Positions 25,324 through 33,168 of a stretch of DNA of 64,000 nucleotides are shown here, piece after piece. Each line of letters begins with the position of its first letter. Position 1 is the stretch's first letter. Position numbers and translations under genes: made by a program. The notes beneath the pieces are model-generated. The model did no database searches, was not told where the DNA came from, and saw only the letters and a program-made list of their open reading frames with translations. This DNA is from Amphritea japonica ATCC BAA-1530. Lineage in GTDB: Bacteria > Pseudomonadota > Gammaproteobacteria > Pseudomonadales > Balneatricaceae. Location of the stretch: positions 1,744,693-1,808,692 of the forward strand of contig NZ_AP014545.1 in assembly GCF_016592435.1 (NCBI RefSeq). Reading direction: 5' to 3'.

Positions 25324-25346
25324 TGTAGGAGGCGCACCCTGCGCCG
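25324..25346. repeat. REP-like palindrome, copy 3
   Basis: It begins TGTAGGAGG and has the palindrome GGCGCA/TGCGCC, followed by G and T residues. It is the most diverged of the three copies and might terminate transcription because of the T-run. Confidence 0.5.
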
Positions 25347-25370
25347 TTTTTTAACTTTGGTTTAATTCTC

Positions 25371-26069
25371 AGTGGATATACTATTGAGTTCGAGCTGTTG
25401 GCATGGAAGCGGCCCCTTCTACTGGAAGTAGGTACTAAATCTCTTTGTTGTTCTGTTAATCAGCCCGATGCTGACAACTACGCTGTGTGGGAGGCCGTCA
25501 GAGGGACAAGCGCCGCCCCCATCTATTTCCCAATTGCCAATGTCGGTGGAGGAACATCCCCCAGATCATCAGCATCCAACAAATGGGTAGTGGACGGTGG
25601 AACTATGTCGAATAATCCGGCAATCTGGGGTGTAACTGAAGCCTTGAGAACCGGCATAGCCTCACGTTTGGAAGATATAATTGTTATTTCTCTGGGAACG
25701 GGAATCTATGAAGGTGGTGCGGGTGTTGGTATTGATAGTAATGCAGTAAAAGATATCGTTCCTAAGCAAGGTAACTGGAGTACGCTGCCCTGGATGGTCG
25801 AGAAACTGGATGATCTTGAAGGTTCCGATCACAGCAGGGGAGTACTAATAAGCATATTTTAGATGCCGTACAGTCGGTTAACCGCATTGAAACAGGTTGG
25901 ACTCAAATATTATCGTCTGGAACCAAAACTCACATACAGTCAAAGCCAGATGGATAATATCGATCCGAATAATATCCAGTCTTTAATGACGACGACCAAA
26001 ACGTACTTAAAGGGTGAAGGGGCAGCAATAATTGAGGCTGTTATTAATGAATTACAAAGCTCACCTTAG
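25371..26069 (+). pseudogene. Patatin-like phospholipase remnant
   Basis: This is a decayed patatin-like lipase. The frame ending at 25862 holds VWEAVRGTSAAPIYFP and WVVDGGTMSNNPA, the latter carrying the catalytic Asp of the patatin Ser-Asp dyad (DGG). The N-terminal half, with the oxyanion Gly-rich loop and the GxSxG nucleophile, is missing; REP-like repeats begin just upstream. After about 25845 the homologous frame shifts twice, first to one with HILDAVQSVNRIETG and then to the one ending at 26069 (KYYRLEPKL...). It cannot make an active enzyme. Whether it derived from a CapV-type defence lipase or an ordinary patatin is not resolvable. Confidence 0.75.
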
Positions 26070-26195
26070 TGTGGAAGTAGAAGAAATTTACATATCCTGC
26101 AGGAATACGGCAACAAGAAACTGGCATCGCGATGAAACAGTGTTTGGGTCTGTACGAGCAGAAAGGTAGTAATCATTGAGTTGTAAAATGAAATC

Positions 26196-27239
26196 ATGAA
26201 AATAATAACTTCTCTGCACGAAACAGATTTTCATCTTAAATCCACGTTCTGGCTTTGTATCACTGCCGGAACCCTGGTTTTGCCTTTTGCTTATTATCAT
26301 TTGGTATATCAAGACCTGGGAATCGGTATCGGCGGGCTGATAACCTCGCTGAGTCTTTTCCTGGTTGCCGGGCTCATTTACAGGAAGAGCTATAAAACCA
26401 TTTACACCTTTATCTGGCTGACTCCTTTCACGACCGTTTTTGTCGCTTACCTGACGAATAAAATTGGAATCAGTGGTACCTACTGGTGCTATTCAACGGT
26501 ATTGTTGTATTACTTTATGATGTCGGAGCGACAGGCTTGGTTGTCCAATCTCTTATTTATACTGGTCAATTTTCCTGTCGTGTGGCAACTTCTGGAGACA
26601 ACCGAGGCCATCCGGTTCACGGTCACATTCCTGTTAGTCTGTATCTACTCGGCTATTTTTCTGCGCGTCATCACCAAGCAATATAGTGAACTTACCCATC
26701 AGGCGATCACCGATAAGCTCACCGGTCTGTATAACAGAACACTGCTTCAGGATTCGTTGACTCATGCGATCCGTAAAACCAAGCGTACCCAAACGGCATT
26801 TACGCTCATCGTCATGGATATCGATCATTTCAAGAAGATAAATGATGAACTGGGCCATGATATGGGTGATCAGGTTCTGGTGCAGCTCGGGGCGTTTTTA
26901 AAGGGCTTCTTTCGCGAGAGTGACAAGGTATTCAGAATCGGCGGAGAGGAGTTTTTGATACTGGCCTACAACACCGTGGAAACCGACTGCGTCCACCAGG
27001 CGGAAGAATTACGGAGGAGTATCGAAAGCCTTTCATTGATACCCGACCGACAGATAACCGTCAGCATCGGGGTGGCTGGCCTGGATTCAGCGGAAGACTG
27101 GAAGCAATGGATGAAGGCCTGCGACATGCAACTGTATGAAGCCAAGAAGGGTGGGCGTAACCGGGTGGTTGCCAGTTCGATTGACCAGTTGAACAAAAAG
27201 AGTTTTCCTGGTTTAAAAGTTAGTTCTACCCCTGTTTGA
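26196..27239 (+). CDS. Membrane-anchored diguanylate cyclase (GGDEF)
   Basis: A 347-residue protein. Residues about 15-165 contain six hydrophobic segments, an inner-membrane sensor region of no recognised family. Residues about 172-330 form a GGDEF domain, with DKLTGLYNR at the start and the active-site signature GGEEF at 249-253. The inhibitory I-site RESD lies at 240-243, five residues upstream, so product inhibition by c-di-GMP is likely. It should make c-di-GMP from two GTP. No phosphodiesterase or effector gene is adjacent. It sits in the accessory stretch just after the patatin remnant. Confidence 0.88.
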   Translation: MKIITSLHETDFHLKSTFWLCITAGTLVLPFAYYHLVYQDLGIGIGGLITSLSLFLVAGLIYRKSYKTIYTFIWLTPFTTVFVAYLTNKIGISGTYWCYSTVLLYYFMMSERQAWLSNLLFILVNFPVVWQLLETTEAIRFTVTFLLVCIYSAIFLRVITKQYSELTHQAITDKLTGLYNRTLLQDSLTHAIRKTKRTQTAFTLIVMDIDHFKKINDELGHDMGDQVLVQLGAFLKGFFRESDKVFRIGGEEFLILAYNTVETDCVHQAEELRRSIESLSLIPDRQITVSIGVAGLDSAEDWKQWMKACDMQLYEAKKGGRNRVVASSIDQLNKKSFPGLKVSSTPV

Positions 27240-27398
27240 TCTGTAGTAATCAATGGGTCCAGAGTCGTTGATTTCTCTATAGTTCCTGATCAGACACTTA
27301 AGGGCTGTGACAGCTATCAACCACATTAATAATTGCTCCGCTTCGCTGCATTGAACGCGAGACTACCGGCTTAAGGAAAGTCTTAGGGACGTAACAAC

Positions 27399-27728
27399 AT
27401 GACTCACAAGAATCTTCATAAGCTATGCGATATTGTGACTGATGCTCATACGAGCTTTCAGGTAGAAATAGCAGACATTGATCCCATTGTTGGCGTCAGT
27501 CAAAACATGCGCGCGAATGGCGTGCCAGCTGATGCACTGACGATCGATTGTCTGAAGAATGACAGGAGGATTATCCTGATATTGCATGATGCACACCCTG
27601 ATGTGATCAACTATCAGTTCGCTTGGCGTAACAAAGATCCTGAGAATGGTTTCACGGAAGTATCCTTTGATGAGGTGACGGCAGATAAAGTTTTAGATTG
27701 GATGAAAAGCTATTTTGTTATTGGATAA
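27399..27728 (+). CDS. Hypothetical protein
   Basis: A 109-residue soluble protein with no recognised domain, signal peptide or membrane segment. It has an AGGGA site upstream of the ATG and neighbour-like codon use. The pattern of strands (RRIILILHD, VINYQFAWR) and a C-terminal helix suggests a small alpha/beta fold. No function can be assigned. Confidence 0.5.
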   Translation: MTHKNLHKLCDIVTDAHTSFQVEIADIDPIVGVSQNMRANGVPADALTIDCLKNDRRIILILHDAHPDVINYQFAWRNKDPENGFTEVSFDEVTADKVLDWMKSYFVIG

Positions 27729-27750
27729 TGCTTAATAAATAAAGAATATA

Positions 27751-27774
27751 TGGGGTCAGAGTACATTTATTTAC
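27751..27774. repeat. Fragment of a GGGGTCAGAGTACATT repeat
   Basis: The motif TGGGGTCAGAGTACATTTAT follows the hypothetical gene. As I recall, the same phrase flanks REP-associated tyrosine transposase (RAYT) genes in many proteobacteria. No RAYT gene is present here, so it would be a leftover terminus. Confidence 0.4.
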
Positions 27775-27855
27775 CTGCGGGCCATATCTGTTACAGTTGT
27801 CATCTTAGCTTGTACTCACCACAGACCTTGTAGATGAAAATCGGGAGCGTCAATC

Positions 27856-28338
27856 ATGCAGCTCGAAGGTTCATGTCATTGCGGTTGCGTCCGCTTCAGC
27901 GTTGATTCCAGACAGCCCTATCCATTTAATCACTGTTACTGCTCTATTTGCCGTAAGACGGCGGGCGGGGGTGGTTATGCTATTAACCTGGGTGCGGACT
28001 ATTCAACCCTTCAAGTTAAAGGGGAGGAGTACATCAGTGTCTATCAGGCGATGATTGATGACCCGGAAACCGGAGGTAAGAGGGAAAGCCCCGGGAAGCG
28101 GCATTTTTGTAAACAGTGCGGCAGTGCGCTCTGGTTATGGGATCCAAGGTGGCCGGATCAGGTGCATCCATTTGCCTCGGCTATCGATACGGAGCTTCCA
28201 ATACCGCCAGAGCGCACGCATATGATGTTGGAATCAAAGGCTTCATGGGTAAAGGCTAGTGTTGAATCAACAGACAGTCAGTTTACACTGTACCCGCAAG
28301 AATCGCTTGCGGAGTGGCATCAGCGAGTTATTAAGTAA
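27856..28338 (+). CDS. GFA family (CENP-V fold) zinc protein
   Basis: A 160-residue GFA/CENP-V protein. The two zinc sites are visible: CHCGC near residue 8, the CYCSICRKT pair at about 33-39, and CKQCGS at about 92-95. The family was named for glutathione-dependent formaldehyde activation, but most members have no proven reaction. It is in tandem with the DUF3817 gene downstream (76 nt gap) and follows the repeat fragment at 27751. A second GFA gene lies at 31652. Confidence 0.85.
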   Translation: MQLEGSCHCGCVRFSVDSRQPYPFNHCYCSICRKTAGGGGYAINLGADYSTLQVKGEEYISVYQAMIDDPETGGKRESPGKRHFCKQCGSALWLWDPRWPDQVHPFASAIDTELPIPPERTHMMLESKASWVKASVESTDSQFTLYPQESLAEWHQRVIK

Positions 28339-28413
28339 CGCTAAGAATTGAAATCAACATGGCAGATAAAAAGGGCTTTGATCTTTTTACGTCGTTATTA
28401 GAAGGGTTATAAA

Positions 28414-28710
28414 TTGAAATTGTTTAGATTGGTGAGTCTGTCAGAAGGTATCTCTTACCTGCTGATACTGAGTGTTACGCTGGGTTTCATTAGTCGGGAT
28501 TATGTTTCCGTTTTGGGTATGGCGCATGGTGTCCTGTTTATGGTGTATATGATGTTATCGCTTAATGTCTCCAATAAACAAAACTGGTCTGTCGCTGTCT
28601 GGTTGCTTGTTTTCGTTGCTTCTCTGGTTCCGTTTGCATTTATAGCCGTTGAGTTCTTTCTGCGAAAAGAAGCCGGTGAGGTTGAGGCTGTCGAACCATC
28701 ATTACAGTAA
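28414..28710 (+). CDS. DUF3817 family membrane protein
   Basis: A 98-residue inner-membrane protein resembling DUF3817, with three hydrophobic segments. It has the LFRLVSLSEGISYLLIL opening and the conserved GMAHGVLFMVYMM segment in the middle. Translation probably starts at TTG 28414 with AGAAGGG upstream; no in-frame ATG is available early. An acidic tail follows. Role unknown. Confidence 0.75.
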   Translation: MKLFRLVSLSEGISYLLILSVTLGFISRDYVSVLGMAHGVLFMVYMMLSLNVSNKQNWSVAVWLLVFVASLVPFAFIAVEFFLRKEAGEVEAVEPSLQ

Positions 28711-28812
28711 TCAGCACGTAAGCACTTAAGAAGCAGATCAATGGCTGCTCCCCCAAAAAGCGCTATGGCTGCGGATACCGGGAGCAGAGTCAATGTTCAA
28801 AGGTAGTCAGAG

Positions 28813-29265
28813 ATGATCGATACAGACAAAATACCTGCAGAGTTTCTAGCGATCTTAGAGGAACACTTTAAAGGGCTGACCGACGAGATAGTCTTTCCGC
28901 CGCCGGTATTTGAAGCACTGAGAGGCGAGATTATTCGTTATGACGTTGAGAGCACAACGTTAGTAAATAGATTCCCCGTATTAGACGAACACCTGAATCC
29001 ATACGGCAGTATGCAGGGCGGTATCGTAGCGGCAGCGGTTGATAATACGATTGGCCCGCTGAGTATGCTGGTGTCACCGCCTAACTTTACCCGTCATATG
29101 GAGATGAAATACGGGAAAGTTGTCACGCCTGATCTTGGTTATATCTATGTGACCGCAACATTCATTGAGAAAAAGAAACGTCAGCTGTTTTTCGAAGCGA
29201 CTGTCGAAGATAGCGAGGGTAATAAGCTGGCCTCTGCAAAATCCATGCATTGGGTTATTGATTAA
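28813..29265 (+). CDS. PaaI-like hotdog-fold thioesterase
   Basis: A 150-residue hotdog protein. The PYGSMQGGIVAAAVDNTIG segment is the classic hotdog helix, where a conserved Asp or Gly position contacts the thioester. It is followed by the strand pair MEMKYGKVVTP and IEKKKRQLFFEATVED. It probably hydrolyses an acyl-CoA thioester; the substrate is unknown. The gene is isolated between small unknown genes. Confidence 0.75.
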   Translation: MIDTDKIPAEFLAILEEHFKGLTDEIVFPPPVFEALRGEIIRYDVESTTLVNRFPVLDEHLNPYGSMQGGIVAAAVDNTIGPLSMLVSPPNFTRHMEMKYGKVVTPDLGYIYVTATFIEKKKRQLFFEATVEDSEGNKLASAKSMHWVID

Positions 29266-29368
29266 GACTCTGTGTGATCTAAGGGGCAGGTGAAAGGGGG
29301 CAGGTGCTGGCAGGTTCAGCATGTTGGTTTCTCAAGGAAGGTTTTTTAAAAACCTAAGGAGATTTAGG

Positions 29369-29689
29369 TTGGCTAAATGGATTGCATTTATTTTTGGTGT
29401 GTTACTGCTAGTTACAAATGGGTTGTGGATCTATTCTGCAGTTGATCTTGCGGTTACCGAGAAGTATCGGCAGCAGGGTGAGTATGAGGCGAGGAATAGA
29501 ATTGAGGCACTGGAGAGTCTGTGTAATAAACTCGTCAGTGGTTTGCCAAAGCCAGAGGCTATAGAGATACTTAATGAGCTTTCGCCTGACTTTGCAGCAT
29601 ATGAAAAAGAGGGGCGTCTCAATACCCTCTGGTTATCTTTCAAACTCAATGAGCAAGGTCATATTACTCAGGACGCTGCGTGCCAGTAA
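29369..29689 (+). CDS. Small membrane-anchored hypothetical protein
   Basis: A 106-residue protein with one N-terminal hydrophobic segment (about residues 3-25) and a mostly helical periplasmic or cytoplasmic tail with several Glu and Cys. I choose the TTG at 29369 because TAAGGAG lies 7 nt before it, near ideal; an ATG at 29321 would add 16 residues but has no good site. No domain recognised. Confidence 0.5.
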   Translation: MAKWIAFIFGVLLLVTNGLWIYSAVDLAVTEKYRQQGEYEARNRIEALESLCNKLVSGLPKPEAIEILNELSPDFAAYEKEGRLNTLWLSFKLNEQGHITQDAACQ

Positions 29690-29770
29690 ACGGATCAAAG
29701 GGTCTGTGCTAACTTTCTGGGTTAAAGGGTTGGTTAAAGTGTTAGTTAAAGGAGGAGGTTAACGGTGTCA

Positions 29771-29826
29771 GAGCCCTTTAAGTCATTTAACGTTTTTCTC
29801 CGTGCCCTCGGTGTTCTCTGTGGTGA
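29771..29826. repeat. 57-bp duplicated segment, copy A
   Basis: From GAGCCCTTTAAG to GTGGTGA this matches 31527-31583 at all but one substitution and one indel. The core CGGTGTTCTCTGTGGTGA resembles a phrase found between genes in many bacteria. A second segment downstream is also similar to the region before the GFA gene at 31652. Confidence 0.75.
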
Positions 29827-29905
29827 CCTCTTTATATCTACGCTCTTCTACCGCATCAATTATCTTAACCAGCCATATAGAGAGGCCGGTATCGCTACTT
29901 AAGAG

Positions 29906-29968
29906 GTCAATGAAGCCAGCAGTGCCTGCGGCAGTGTGAAAATCGAGACAGCTGACATCAACTTCAAG
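29906..29968 (+). pseudogene. Decayed 5' fragment of a GFA-family gene
   Basis: Twenty-one codons read VNEASSACGSVKIETADINF, matching the start of the GFA gene at 31652 (INKASCVCGSVKIEVADINP). The start codon is gone, the first zinc Cys is Ser, and similarity ends abruptly. With the repeat at 29771 it forms a partial, decayed duplicate of 31527-31740. Confidence 0.7.
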
Positions 29969-29988
29969 TATCTAATAAATTCATCGCA

Positions 29989-30117
29989 GTGAAACTTAAA
30001 GTTGGTCAATTGAACACCCGTTTATTGACCTGGGTAATGATGATGTTTGTGGTTTATCTATATATTGAGTCGCGGCTAAAGGCACCGTCAAAAGACAATG
30101 TAGAAAAGTTGCCATAG
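29989..30117 (+). CDS. Possible 42-residue membrane peptide
   Basis: A GTG-started ORF of 42 codons with one hydrophobic segment (LLTWVMMMFVVYLYI) and a charged tail. No convincing ribosome site. It could be a fragment of a lost gene or chance; low confidence. Confidence 0.2.
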   Translation: MKLKVGQLNTRLLTWVMMMFVVYLYIESRLKAPSKDNVEKLP

Positions 30118-30195
30118 CATACAAATTGCACGGCTTAACTGCGGATAATATCCGTGCATCAGAATAGAATGGTTCAACGAATTAAGGGAGATGAA

Positions 30196-30255
30196 ATGAC
30201 TGAGAAAACACGGTGTGTTTTTCTGTCGAGCCTCTGCGGCGTTCATTATTTATAA
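30196..30255 (+). CDS. Possible 19-residue leader peptide upstream of the LprI-like gene
   Basis: An ATG with a strong AAGGGAGATGAA site opens a 19-codon frame (MTEKTRCVFLSSLCGVHYL). Its stop TAA overlaps the AAGGGA site of the next gene, whose ATG is 10 nt later. This would allow translational coupling. There is no attenuator hairpin, so a leader role is speculative. Confidence 0.3.
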   Translation: MTEKTRCVFLSSLCGVHYL

Positions 30256-30265
30256 GGGATAAAAT

Positions 30266-30709
30266 ATGCGCTTACCATTTTTTTTACTTTCAGTACTCGC
30301 TTTAACGACAGCGTCGGTATCTTGTAATGCTGAGTCAAAACAGCCTTTGGAATCTGAAGTTGTATCTCAGCCTGTCGCTTCGGAACAGGCGAATGCCTGT
30401 CGAGGAAGCTCACACATTGAGCAAGTTCAATGCCTTAGCCTTAAACTTAAAGAGCAGGATGTAGCGTTAAATCAGTTATATGACCGGGTTATTGAGCGTC
30501 TCCCGGAAAATGATGAGTCTGACCTTCGAAAAGAGCGCCATCAACTAGTATCGGCGCAGCAGGCCTGGTTGAAATATCGTGATGAGCATTGCGCTTTTGT
30601 TGGCGCACAGGAAGGCGGCAGTAATCTTTGGGTTACCCATTTCGTTTCGATATGCGTTAAAGAAGAGACCGATAAACGTATTGAGTTTCTAAACAGCTTC
30701 GTTAATTAA
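30266..30709 (+). CDS. LprI-like (DUF1311) exported protein
   Basis: A 147-residue protein with an N-terminal signal peptide (hydrophobic FFLLSVLALTTASVS, cleavage near Cys20) and a DUF1311/LprI domain. Its hallmarks are CRGSSHIEQVQCLSLK, two paired cysteines, and the QAWLKYRDEHCAF motif. LprI inhibits host lysozyme in mycobacteria; most bacterial members are uncharacterised. The lipobox is poor (Ser at -3), so it may be soluble in the periplasm. It follows the possible leader peptide at 30196. Confidence 0.8.
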   Translation: MRLPFFLLSVLALTTASVSCNAESKQPLESEVVSQPVASEQANACRGSSHIEQVQCLSLKLKEQDVALNQLYDRVIERLPENDESDLRKERHQLVSAQQAWLKYRDEHCAFVGAQEGGSNLWVTHFVSICVKEETDKRIEFLNSFVN

Positions 30710-30792
30710 TATAAAGCGCTAGCGATCATTCAAGCAGGACAGTAATACTGTCCCTAATATGGATTGCTCTCGTTATACAGTGATGGACCACA

Positions 30793-31104
30793 ATGGATAA
30801 GAAAAGCAAAAAGATACTAAGAATTACCGTGTACAGTCTTGCCATTATTCTACCGTTAATGGCAACGTTTAATTGTAGCGGCTGGGGTACAAACGACATG
30901 AGCGTCAGTCAATGCATCATTGATACGTCTTTTTTACGACTAGTATCGGAGAGCTTGTATGGCGTGCTCTTTATTTCAATTTTTCTATTGGGTGCACCGG
31001 TTATCGTATACGCTGTTTTTATCATTCTATTAGTAGAAGGAGTTATTTATCTTTCTTCAAAGAAGCAAAAAAAGGAAGCATTAGAGGGGGAGCTAAAGGG
31101 CTAG
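30793..31104 (+). CDS. Hypothetical membrane protein
   Basis: A 103-residue protein with two hydrophobic segments (about 10-26 and 55-85), a loop between containing two Cys, and a Lys-rich C-terminus. This suggests a small bitopic or hairpin inner-membrane protein. No domain recognised; codon use like its neighbours. Confidence 0.5.
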   Translation: MDKKSKKILRITVYSLAIILPLMATFNCSGWGTNDMSVSQCIIDTSFLRLVSESLYGVLFISIFLLGAPVIVYAVFIILLVEGVIYLSSKKQKKEALEGELKG

Positions 31105-31206
31105 GCAAAGGGAGTCAAGTGTTAAAGAGGACAGAGTCCTTTAAACTTTGAGTTTAGCTAACCTTAAAAAGTCAAAGTGTGCTTCTTGTGAGAGGTCATT
31201 ACTTCA

Positions 31207-31518
31207 ATGCGCTGTAGGAATATAAAGAAAGCAAAAAAAATCGTTATCTACGCCATTCTTGTAATGGCATCCACCAGTTGTACGGGCATTGATAAACAGA
31301 ATGATAAAATTGCGGGCTGCTCGCATGAATGGTTTACCCTAGTAGAGAAGAAGGTTCCAACCGGTGATGGCCAGGGGCATGGGCCCGATTCAGGTTCTCT
31401 GGAGTGGCGCTCAGTTGTTGAGTTTAAGCTTGGTATACGAGGTAATGCTGAGGTGCCGGTTCGTGACTCCGAAGCATGGTGCAACTATATAAATAAGCAT
31501 TTCATTGATCGGCGTTAA
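31207..31518 (+). CDS. Hypothetical lipoprotein
   Basis: A 103-residue protein. After a basic start (MRCRNIKKAKK) comes a hydrophobic stretch ending in the possible lipobox ASTSC, so the mature protein may begin at Cys25. The mature part has two further Cys and the segment WRSVVEFKLG. No family recognised. It ends 8 nt before the 57-bp repeat copy B. Confidence 0.5.
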   Translation: MRCRNIKKAKKIVIYAILVMASTSCTGIDKQNDKIAGCSHEWFTLVEKKVPTGDGQGHGPDSGSLEWRSVVEFKLGIRGNAEVPVRDSEAWCNYINKHFIDRR

Positions 31519-31526
31519 AGGAGTTG

Positions 31527-31583
31527 GAGCCCTTTAAGTTCATTTAACGTTTTTCTCTGTGCCCTCGGTGTTCTCTGTGGTGA
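31527..31583. repeat. 57-bp duplicated segment, copy B
   Basis: This copy pairs with 29771-29826. It sits 69 nt upstream of the intact GFA gene at 31652; the same spacing holds in copy A with its decayed GFA start. That points to duplication of a segment covering repeat plus gene. Confidence 0.75.
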
Positions 31584-31651
31584 ACCTTTGTATTAAAAGG
31601 CTGTTTTACTGTATCAATTACCTTTCACCCAAAGCATAGCAGGGTATCATC

Positions 31652-32077
31652 ATGAGCGATTCAAAGATCAATAAAGCCAGTTGCGTCTGTGGCAGTGTGA
31701 AAATCGAAGTGGCTGATATTAACCCAAAGTTTACCGTCTGCCATTGCGATAGCTGTCGCCAGTGGGGTGGTGGGCCGCTATTTGCGGTGCAGTGTGGGAC
31801 CGGTGTTAAGTTTGAGGGGGCTGAATCGGTTAAAGAATACGATTCTTCGGCCTGGGCATCACGGGGTTTTTGTGCCAATTGCGGAACCCATCTCTTCTAT
31901 CGTTTAAAAAAGACGGGTAGTTACAATATGCCGGTAGGTTTGTTTCCCGATTTAGAGGGGCTGGAGATGAGTATGCAATACTTCAGCGATAAACGCCCTG
32001 GGTATTACTGCTTTGCGAATCAGACCGCAGAGATGACAGAGGCCGAGATATTTGCCTATTTTGCCGATCAGCTGTGA
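31652..32077 (+). CDS. GFA family (CENP-V fold) zinc protein
   Basis: A 141-residue GFA/CENP-V protein with the expected cysteines: CVCGS near residue 10, CHCDSCRQW at about 30-36, and CANCGTHLFY at about 76-79. It is diverged from the other GFA gene at 27856 and is the parent of the decayed fragment at 29906. Reaction unknown. It faces the LysE gene convergently, with 20 nt between the stops. Confidence 0.85.
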   Translation: MSDSKINKASCVCGSVKIEVADINPKFTVCHCDSCRQWGGGPLFAVQCGTGVKFEGAESVKEYDSSAWASRGFCANCGTHLFYRLKKTGSYNMPVGLFPDLEGLEMSMQYFSDKRPGYYCFANQTAEMTEAEIFAYFADQL

Positions 32078-32097
32078 TCTGACAGGTTCTTACCAAA

Positions 32098-32709
32098 TTA
32101 TAAGGTGACGACTCTGGCGGCCAGGGCTATCAGTATCCCCCCGGTTAATCGATTTACCAGCTGACTGCGCCGCTGCAGCGCTTTAAGCACCGGGCCGTGG
32201 GATAGCAGTAGTGCAACGATGCTGTACCAGATACCGTCTACCAGGGCTGCTGTGGCGGTCATAATCAGCTGATCGACTATGCCTGCATCGGGGCTGATGA
32301 ATTGCGAAAACAGGGCGATAAAAAATATCGCCAACTTAGGGTTAAGCACTGAGATCATCGCACCTTCAAACCCTGCTGATAATATTGTGCCTTTTTCGGT
32401 GCTTTCGACTTCAAGATTACCGCTGCGCCCAGCCCGAATCGCTTTCACACCGATCCATGCCAGATATCCGGCACCGAGCCAGGTGATGATTTTGAAAGCT
32501 ATCTCAGATTGCTCTACCAGAATAGCCAGACCGGAAATAGTCGCAAAGGCCCAGAGGCCGACACCAGCAGCATGGAACCAGCTAGCCGCCAAGCCATGAC
32601 GGCGACTGTTGCCGACGGTTTGCTTCAGCACTACCGCCAGACTTGGGCCGGGTGACATCGCCCCCAGGCAACAGATGGCGAGCAGTGAAAGCCAGGCAGT
32701 TAAAGTCAT
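32098..32709 (-). CDS. LysE family exporter
   Basis: A 203-residue inner-membrane protein of the LysE/RhtB family, which exports amino acids such as lysine, threonine or homoserine. It has about six hydrophobic segments, the opening CLGAMSPGPSLAVVLKQTV, the NSRRHGLAASW loop, and NPKLAIFFIALFSQFI. The substrate is not predictable. Transcribed alone. Confidence 0.88.
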   Translation of the reverse strand: MTLTAWLSLLAICCLGAMSPGPSLAVVLKQTVGNSRRHGLAASWFHAAGVGLWAFATISGLAILVEQSEIAFKIITWLGAGYLAWIGVKAIRAGRSGNLEVESTEKGTILSAGFEGAMISVLNPKLAIFFIALFSQFISPDAGIVDQLIMTATAALVDGIWYSIVALLLSHGPVLKALQRRSQLVNRLTGGILIALAARVVTL

Positions 32710-32912
32710 AAAGCATCCTTGGTGACGAGTGTTTAAAAAGAGATATTGTCCCTGCTCAGCGTAATGGCTTAAACCGGACTAAGCTGATAGAGAGAATTAT
32801 ATTGCAGTGATGTGGCAGGGGCTAGGGGGCTGAATCGTTAATCTTGATTTAGGGGCTTTGCCAGCGTTCGCTTTAAGATAATCTGTAAACTTAGCCTGGA
32901 GCTGAGGTGTCA

Positions 32913-33107
32913 ATGATGCAAAGTCTGGAAACTGTGTCTCGTTCCTGCCCTTATTGCGGCGAGCCGATTGAATTATTACTGGATTGTACAGAAGGGGATC
33001 AGCAATATATTGAAGACTGTCAGGTATGTTGCAGACCGATAACCGTTGATCTGCAACTGGAAGGCCCTGAGCCTGTGGTTATGCTGACTTGCGAAAACGA
33101 TGCATAA
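32913..33107 (+). CDS. CPXCG motif-containing cysteine-rich protein
   Basis: A 64-residue zinc-ribbon-like protein with CPYCGEP and CQVCCRP pairs, typical of the CPXCG family. The ATG at 32913 has GAGG at 5-nt spacing; a GTG two codons upstream overlaps it. Role unknown. The stop is immediately followed by a bidirectional terminator. Confidence 0.85.
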   Translation: MMQSLETVSRSCPYCGEPIELLLDCTEGDQQYIEDCQVCCRPITVDLQLEGPEPVVMLTCENDA

Positions 33108-33110
33108 AAA

Positions 33111-33142
33111 AACGCCGCCTCTTAGCAATAAGAGGCGGCGTT
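33111..33142. terminator. Bidirectional intrinsic terminator
   Basis: A perfect 14-bp GC-rich stem (AACGCCGCCTCTTA and complement) with loop GCAA sits between an A-run and a TTTT tract. It serves the CPXCG gene (+) and purC (-). Confidence 0.85.
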
Positions 33143-33168
33143 TTCTATCGACTTACGGGGAATGATGA

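Larger units (their letters stand above)
29690..30195. other. Non-coding stretch with repeat and gene remnants
   Basis: About 500 nt with no intact gene. It holds one copy of the 57-bp duplicated repeat (29771-29826), a decayed start of a GFA gene (29906-29968), and a doubtful 42-codon membrane ORF starting at GTG 29989. The rest is unremarkable. Confidence 0.5.

Noticed and set aside
25120-25346. CRISPR array
   Set aside because: Repeats are short palindromes with variable stems and uneven spacing, and no cas genes are present.
26196-27239. CBASS-type system with the patatin remnant and a nucleotide cyclase
   Set aside because: The adjacent cyclase is an ordinary GGDEF diguanylate cyclase with an I-site, not a CD-NTase, and the patatin is decayed.
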